DNA of 64,000 nt from Azadirachta indica. Taxonomy: Eukaryota > Streptophyta > Magnoliopsida > Sapindales > Meliaceae. The notes below the pieces were generated by a model, which did not search any database, was not told the origin of the DNA, and worked only from the letters and a program-made list of their open reading frames with translations. Of the stretch, positions 58,806-64,000 are shown one piece after another. The position numbers were made by a program, and so were the translations under genes. Location of the stretch: contig CM040441.1 of assembly GCA_022749755.1 (NCBI GenBank), positions 23,375,475 through 23,439,474 of the forward strand, written 5' to 3'. Every line of letters begins with the position of its first letter. Position 1 is the stretch's first letter.

Positions 58806-59160
58806 CTTCAATAAAGGAATTTTTCTCTCTCAGGCCAAATACACAAAAGATATTTTGACTCGAGCAAACACATGAAATTGCTCCACTATAAACACACCTA
58901 TGGCTGTTAAAATGACCCTTTTTCTAGATGACAATGATCTTGTAAACGCAATGGTATATCATAGCCTTGTCAGAAGTCTACAATATCTCACATTTACAAG
59001 GCTGGATATTTCAAGCACCCACCAAGGCTATGATATACGGATTGTCAAACAAACATTAAGATACTTGCAGGGAACTCTCATCTTTTGTCCAGTGACAAAT
59101 TTTCTTGTGCGCGTGAGTTGTAATTACCTGGACGGGGTCAATGGGTGATCAAGAAGACTT
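58806..59160 (+). pseudogene. Copia relic: RT end and RNase H start (plus strand)
   Basis: GIFLSQAKYTKDILTRANT, then a stop, NCSTINTPMAVKMTLFL, MVYHSLVRSLQYLTFTRLDI, VKQTLRYLQGTLIF: the RT thumb and RT-RNase H connection of Copia elements. It faces the minus-strand relic to its left across a junction at about 58805. Confidence 0.75.
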
Positions 59161-59970
59161 CAGCTTTAGCACTAGGTGTGTTTAATTTAGATATATTTAA
59201 TATATTGTGGATCCATCATTCCATTAAACATTCTTGATTCAATTTAGAAGCAAAACCTATCCTTGTAAAAGTGATGTTTCGTTCAATGAAGAGAATTTCT
59301 AGAGCTTTCAATTTGGGCAATTCTTGATTCAATTTATAGAGCAGTCGTAGACCAACCATCGATCACATCAAAATTTTTGGGTGCATCACATATGCCCGCA
59401 TTCCAAATGCAATAAGGAAAAATCTGGATGAGAAAGGGAAAAAAAATGTATATTTTCTTTGGTGTTAGTGATCAATTAAAAAAGCTTACATGTTACCAAT
59501 CATAACACTAAGAAAATCATAATAAGCTGTGATGTTATTTTTAGTTGCCAAAAGAAGTTGTAGATATGGTACAACTGATTTTATATTCTTCTACAAACAA
59601 AGAGAAAAGTCATATTTATTTGCTTCATAGATAGTGGTTATGTTGGAGATCCTAATGACAGAAAAAGCACTTCTAGTTATTTTTTTAATGATGGGTTCAG
59701 GTAATGTTTCATGATCATAAAAGAAAAACAGCCTATTGTGACAATAGTTCAGCAATAAAACTCTCCAAAAATCCGATGTTACATGAACGAAGCAATTATA
59801 CAGACGTAAGGTATTATTTATTGTGTAATTTGGTATAGGATGGAGCAATTGACTTTACTTACTCGAAAAGTAAAGGCTAAGCTGTTGATATATTTACCAA
59901 GCCCAGCCCTACAATTAGCATTATTTTCGAAGCTTAAGAAGCTCCTTGGTTTGCAATTGGAAGAATTAAG
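59161..59970 (+). pseudogene. Copia relic: integrase end fused to RNase H end (plus strand)
   Basis: About 59330-59560 reads RPSIDHIKIFGCITYARIPN, AIRKNLDEKGKKNVYF, the end of a Copia integrase. From about 59560 it reads KEVVDMVQLI, NSSAIKLSKNPMLHERSN and DVRYYLL, then AVDIFTKP, the end of RNase H. The RT between them is deleted. A 17-base string ATTCTTGATTCAATTTA is duplicated at 59231 and 59321. The order relative to 58806-59160 (RNase H start, then integrase) shows rearrangement or two copies. Confidence 0.7.
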
Positions 59971-62049
59971 ATTTGAGGAAGGGTGTTTGCTCTTTTTTTT
60001 TTTCTTCAAACTGATGTTTGAAAACATTCAGTTTAAGAGTATAATGTTATGAAATTATATGATTTAGGAGGCATATTCTTATTTGCCGGTATAGTTAACA
60101 TTCAGTTTATTTCCTATTCTTAAGTAATAATATTGGGCATATTCTTGAAAACCCCATTAGTTTAGGAAAACATGTTTAGTGATTTTTCATTATTGTATTT
60201 TTTTTTTTTAGTGTTAATGGTGCATGGTTTGTCAGGTTAATCATGGATAGTACTAGTAATTGGTAGCTACAAATATGATCATAGGTAACTTTATTTAATT
60301 GAATTATTATGCTTTTCCTTTGCATTGCTCATTTGCCATTATTCCTACTAATGTTTTTAAAAATATCTTTTTACTTAAAAAAAAAAAGAAAGAAAATCTC
60401 ACAGAGAAATTTTTTTAAAAAAATTTGTTTCTATAGAAAATAAAGTTACACAATGTAAAATAGTAGATTCTTACAATAACATATTAAAAATTGATGTAAA
60501 TACAAAATGGAGATAATTGATATGTCATCATTGATGAATTACAATCTAAAATAAAGTATATATATTTATCAATTAAGCATTAATAGTTGATAGGTTAATA
60601 ATAATCCTAAAATAATAATAATTTAATTATTCAATTTGTTACTGTTATAATTGTCATATGATTATTCATTGTTATGATTATTGTTACTTAAATAATAATT
60701 TTGTAGTGTAAATATTAACTTAATAAAATGTGCCGTAACTAAAAAAATTTATAAAAATAAATGTAATTCCTTAGTAATATTATTATTCTTATTTTATTTG
60801 TGACTAAAATATTAGACAACATTTATTGGTATTATGTGTGAGAAAATCAGTTGCATCTCTTCCTAAACAGTAAAAATTGAAATGTTCCAGTCATATTGTT
60901 ATCTATTAGTAGAAAACTATATATGCCTGTATATGCATAACAAAAGAAATCGTTATCTTAAATAAAATTATAAAAATAAATAAATTTAGTTTCCACTAAT
61001 ATTTTAATTATATTTTAAGTAATTTTCAGTAAAATTAAAGAAATGGATGAGAAAATCCTTTAACATCAAATGAAAAATAATAGGAAAAGAAAAGAGATTA
61101 AAAAAAAAAAACATAAAAAATGTATAATTTGTATAAGAAATAATAACACTTAAATTTTGTAAGCTTGGCACGAAAAGTATCTATCACAAATTTTCTATTG
61201 AATAAAATAAGTTTGTAAGATATGACTAACTAAGCAAACTACTTGAAATAAACTACAAGAAAAAGGATTATCTTGGCAAAAGAGTATTGACGGTTAATTT
61301 AGGTATCATAAATTCTTGACTATTGCATAACACATTTTACTTTAGTTGTATTTATTGACACAACTTTGATACTTTGGAAAATGTATCAGGTATTTTTGAT
61401 ATACGTTTATCAGATGTAACTAGTTTAACAAATGACGTTAAAGTGACCATTGAAATGATGACGATTTGAAAGAATTAAACAAAGGAAAAACCTTTCTCTA
61501 TGCACTTTAATAGCTACTTTAAACTTAATCAAATTTCATTCTTCTTTATTGGAAGGAAATTTTCAAAATAATCTTAAATTTTTTTGAATTTATATAAATA
61601 GTCTTTTATAAAAAAATTTTACCAATATAGTCCAAAGTATATTTTTCGAATTAAATTGCTCTCAGTAACCCACTTTCATTTTATTTTTACGAAAGTCATT
61701 TTTTTTCCTTTTGTTATTACTCTATATTTTGACAAATTCAAACTCTCATAAACTTAAACTTTTCATATCTCAAACTTACATCTCTTACTAACAACGGTAG
61801 TCAACGATATGGCAATAATGTAATTTTGACGACAAAGTGTTAGACACCTACATTAAGTAATTTATTTCACCATATAGGTATGTGTTTTATGTGTAAATTA
61901 AAAATATTCAATCCTTTCTTAAATTATGATTTATAATTCAATCTTATTTATATAGTAGTAAAAAGTAATTGATTTAATATTTAAATTAAGTTAACTAATT
62001 ATTGTACGAATACAAAGAAAAGGATTGATTTGAGGATATAAAAATGTTA
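59971..62049. other. AT-rich intergenic DNA
   Basis: No coding region or known element recognised; homopolymer runs only. Confidence 0.45.
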
Positions 62050-62530
62050 CTAATTTTGGGTCACCAGTTTTTTTACCCAAAGCCACTTTTTGGGTAAAGT
62101 CAAATTTTGCCTTACCCCAAAAGTATTTTTTAGATAAAAAAAATTTGTCCTTACCTTAAAAGTAGGTTTTGGATAAGGCAACCACTTTTTGAGTAAGGAA
62201 AAATGTGGTTTTACCTAAAAAATGGTTTTAGGGTAAGATAAAATATGCGCTTATTTAAAAAGTAGTTTTTAAGTAAGATAACCACTTGTTGGGTAAGGCA
62301 AAATTTGGCCTTACCCGAAAAGTGATTTTTGGGTAAGGGCAAATTTGTTTTTGGGTAAGACAACAACTTGTTGGATAAGGCGAAATTTGGCCTTCCCGAA
62401 AAATGGTTTTCGGGTAAGGCCAAATTTGTTTTTGGATAAGATAACCACTTCTGTGGGTAAGGCAAAATTTGGCCTTACCCGAAAAGTTTTGCCTTACCGA
62501 AAAATTTTTTCCTTACCCGAAAAATGGTCT
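62050..62530. repeat. Palindromic GGGTAAGGC/GCCTTACCC minisatellite
   Basis: GGGTAAG-type boxes recur at about 62089, 62171, 62192, 62231, 62271, 62291, 62331, 62354, 62373, 62413, 62435 and 62456, alternating with CTTACCC-type boxes. Several pairs form near-perfect hairpins, for example GGGTAAGGC at 62291 with GGCCTTACCC at 62307. Unit spacing is about 20 and 40, or about 60 for a pair. Frames across it on both strands are repeat by-products. Confidence 0.82.
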
Positions 62531-62605
62531 TAGGAAAAATAGTGGGTGAGTAAACATTACATGCTTTAGGTGTATTTTTATATTATAATAATATTGGATT
62601 CTTAT

Positions 62606-64000
62606 GTATTTATACAGGTGTGGAAGATTTAGTAACTTTTTCTATTCACTATAATGGTTCGTGGGAAATATTTAACGATGGTATTCAGAAACATGTTGGT
62701 GGAATAGTTCGATTTATTACTATAACAAGAAATTCTAACTACCAAAATCTAGCAAACATGATATATACCCAGCTTTGGATAAATCGAAAAGAATTCAAAT
62801 TTTATATAAAGGCGAAGTATAAAGAGTATGGTGACTTGTCCACTGCACCTATTCTAGCTAATATAATTGAGGACCATGATCTGTTGTCTTTGGTGCATTT
62901 GTTTAATGCCAATGGCTCTCGATTGGGTGGTTCGACTCCGTTATATATAACTTTGTACCACATTGTTGGAGCAGAAGTCATAGAATCTGAAGAACCTAAA
63001 ATGACGCAGCCTACTACCTTTGAAGATATAATTTAAGAATCACATGCATGCTTATTTGTCTCTTCTAGGGGCAGTAATCCCTTTAACAATATATACCCAC
63101 CAACTTGTACACTATTTGACCATAACATGTTAGGAGATAACAGACAAAATTCTTAAGATCAAAGTGAATTCCACTCCGAATAGGTATCTTATCTTTTAAT
63201 ACCTCGTCATGAAGGGCTGGTTAATTATGGTGTATGTTCACCGCCCTCATATAATGAAGATCCTACACATGACTATTTTGACAATTAACCGTCTATGCAA
63301 AGAATATATTATTACGAGGAAGGAAGTCGAATGAATTATTGTGATGAGGATACCATTACAAGAGAGGATGTTAATGGCAAGGCACTGACCAATAGATCAA
63401 TGGCCTATGAAGATAATGCGATGAGGGGTTTAGCTTCTACCCATATTATTCCTCTCATCCCAACGGCATTTACTATTTTTCCAGATGTTATGTTGAGTTC
63501 AATAGATGGTAATGTTTATATGGGGTAGATTTTTAGAACAATGAAGGAGTTACGACATTATTTGAGTATTATAGTGTTGAGGAGGCATTTTCAGTTCATC
63601 ATTCTTCGATCAACAATAACATGTTTTGAGGGAAAATGCATTGCAGATGGATGTAAGTGGCAGATGCGTGTTGTAAATAATGATGGAAATAATGGGTACT
63701 TCCGCGTCACATGAATTGTGGGTGTGCACACATGTCGAAGTGATCAAATGCAAGATGGCCATCGACAAGTCAGTAATCGGCTAATTGGTGAACATGTCTT
63801 GAGCGAATTCTAAGACCCTAGTAGAATTTACACACTAAAAATATTTGAGATGGCATACATAATGATTATGGGGTGCTTGTATTTTATAGGAAGGCATGGT
63901 TGGCAAAAGAAGTGCGTCGATTAGTGAATGGAGACCCAGTTGAGTCATTTAAGGCACTCTCTCGACTTTGTCACATGTTACGAGAGATAAACCCAGAAAC
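62606..64000 (+). pseudogene. Mutator-like (MULE) transposase, broken, runs off the window
   Basis: After an intron-acceptor-like TTATACAG, 62620-63036 encodes a MULE N-terminal region (FSIHYNGSWEIFNDGIQKHV, FIKIT-like segment, ILANIIEDHDLLSLVHLFNA, GSTPLYITLYHIVGAE). A second open piece is 63295-63528. From about 63540, across stops and frameshifts, FEGKCIADGCKWQMRVVNND, YFRVT, HTCRSDQMQDGHRQVSNRLI and KAWLAKEVRRLVNGDPVESF, KALSRLCHMLREINPET show the MuDR-type zinc-binding segment and the start of the transposase core. The DDE residues lie beyond 64000. At least three disruptions make activity unlikely. No terminal inverted repeat could be identified. Confidence 0.75.

Noticed and set aside
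62211..62533. Open frames with repeated SYPKTNLALP-like text on both strands
   Set aside because: Translations of the palindromic minisatellite; both strands look alike because the repeat is self-complementary.
1..64000. tRNA or rRNA genes
   Set aside because: I saw no cloverleaf with A and B boxes and no rRNA-like conserved text; the tRNA-like bits are primer-binding sites of retroelements.

Overview
The window looks like repeat-rich, AT-rich nuclear DNA from a flowering plant, probably a dicot. The evidence is plant-type LTR retrotransposons with initiator tRNA-Met or Athila/Tat-type primer sites, a plant mobile domain relic, a Mutator-like transposase and a secreted prolamin-like/ECA1-type peptide gene. 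A cucurbit is possible, but I cannot name the species from sequence alone. Only one protein gene looks intact: the prolamin-like gene at 54421-54795 (minus). Nearly everything else recognisable is broken transposon or tandem repeat.

Positions 1-36740 are nested Ty3/gypsy debris. Family A (LTR about 810-819 bp, TGATGCAAA...TATCA, tRNA-Met primer site) appears in at least eight pieces on both strands: 1-3580, 8499-8695, 10844-14302 (minus), 17183-19300 (minus), 19301-21453, 24240-26662 (minus), 29011-30122 and, further right, 39534-41130 (minus). Family B (LTR about 850 bp) is a degraded element at 3581-6687 plus a clean solo LTR at 31936-32785. A third gypsy family, C, lies at about 34090-36740. 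Two Athila/Tat-type families are present. One has an LTR of 1330-1380 bp at 7169-8498, 22327-23706 (minus) and, with an internal deletion, 27862-29010. The other is a minus-strand gag and 5' LTR at 30123-34089. No element is full length or coding-competent.

Interleaved with these are four blocks of one satellite with a monomer of about 146 bp: 8696-10843 and 14303-17182 in one orientation, 23707-24118 and 37335-38845 in the other. Satellite plus chromovirus-like elements whose polyprotein tail runs into the LTR suggests pericentromeric heterochromatin; this is inference.

From 38846 to 45600 the sequence is mixed. It holds a 35-base G run, a family A pol relic, a 36-bp minisatellite and a possible LTR/primer-site end near 44228. 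From 45600 to 58000 the sequence is AT-rich and mostly unique, with hairpins, a plant mobile domain pseudogene (about 51640-52090), and the prolamin-like gene bracketed by a diverged direct duplication (52490-53260 and 55195-55965). Two opposed Copia relics lie at 58004-59970. The window ends in a palindromic minisatellite (62050-62530) followed by a broken Mutator-like transposase gene that runs off the right edge.

The genes do not form a pathway. The layout records repeated insertion, LTR-LTR recombination, deletion and filler repair in a low-gene region. I found no convincing new functional system. The most informative items are the satellite/retroelement mosaic, two solo LTRs datable by target-site duplications, and coding sequence carried inside LTRs.
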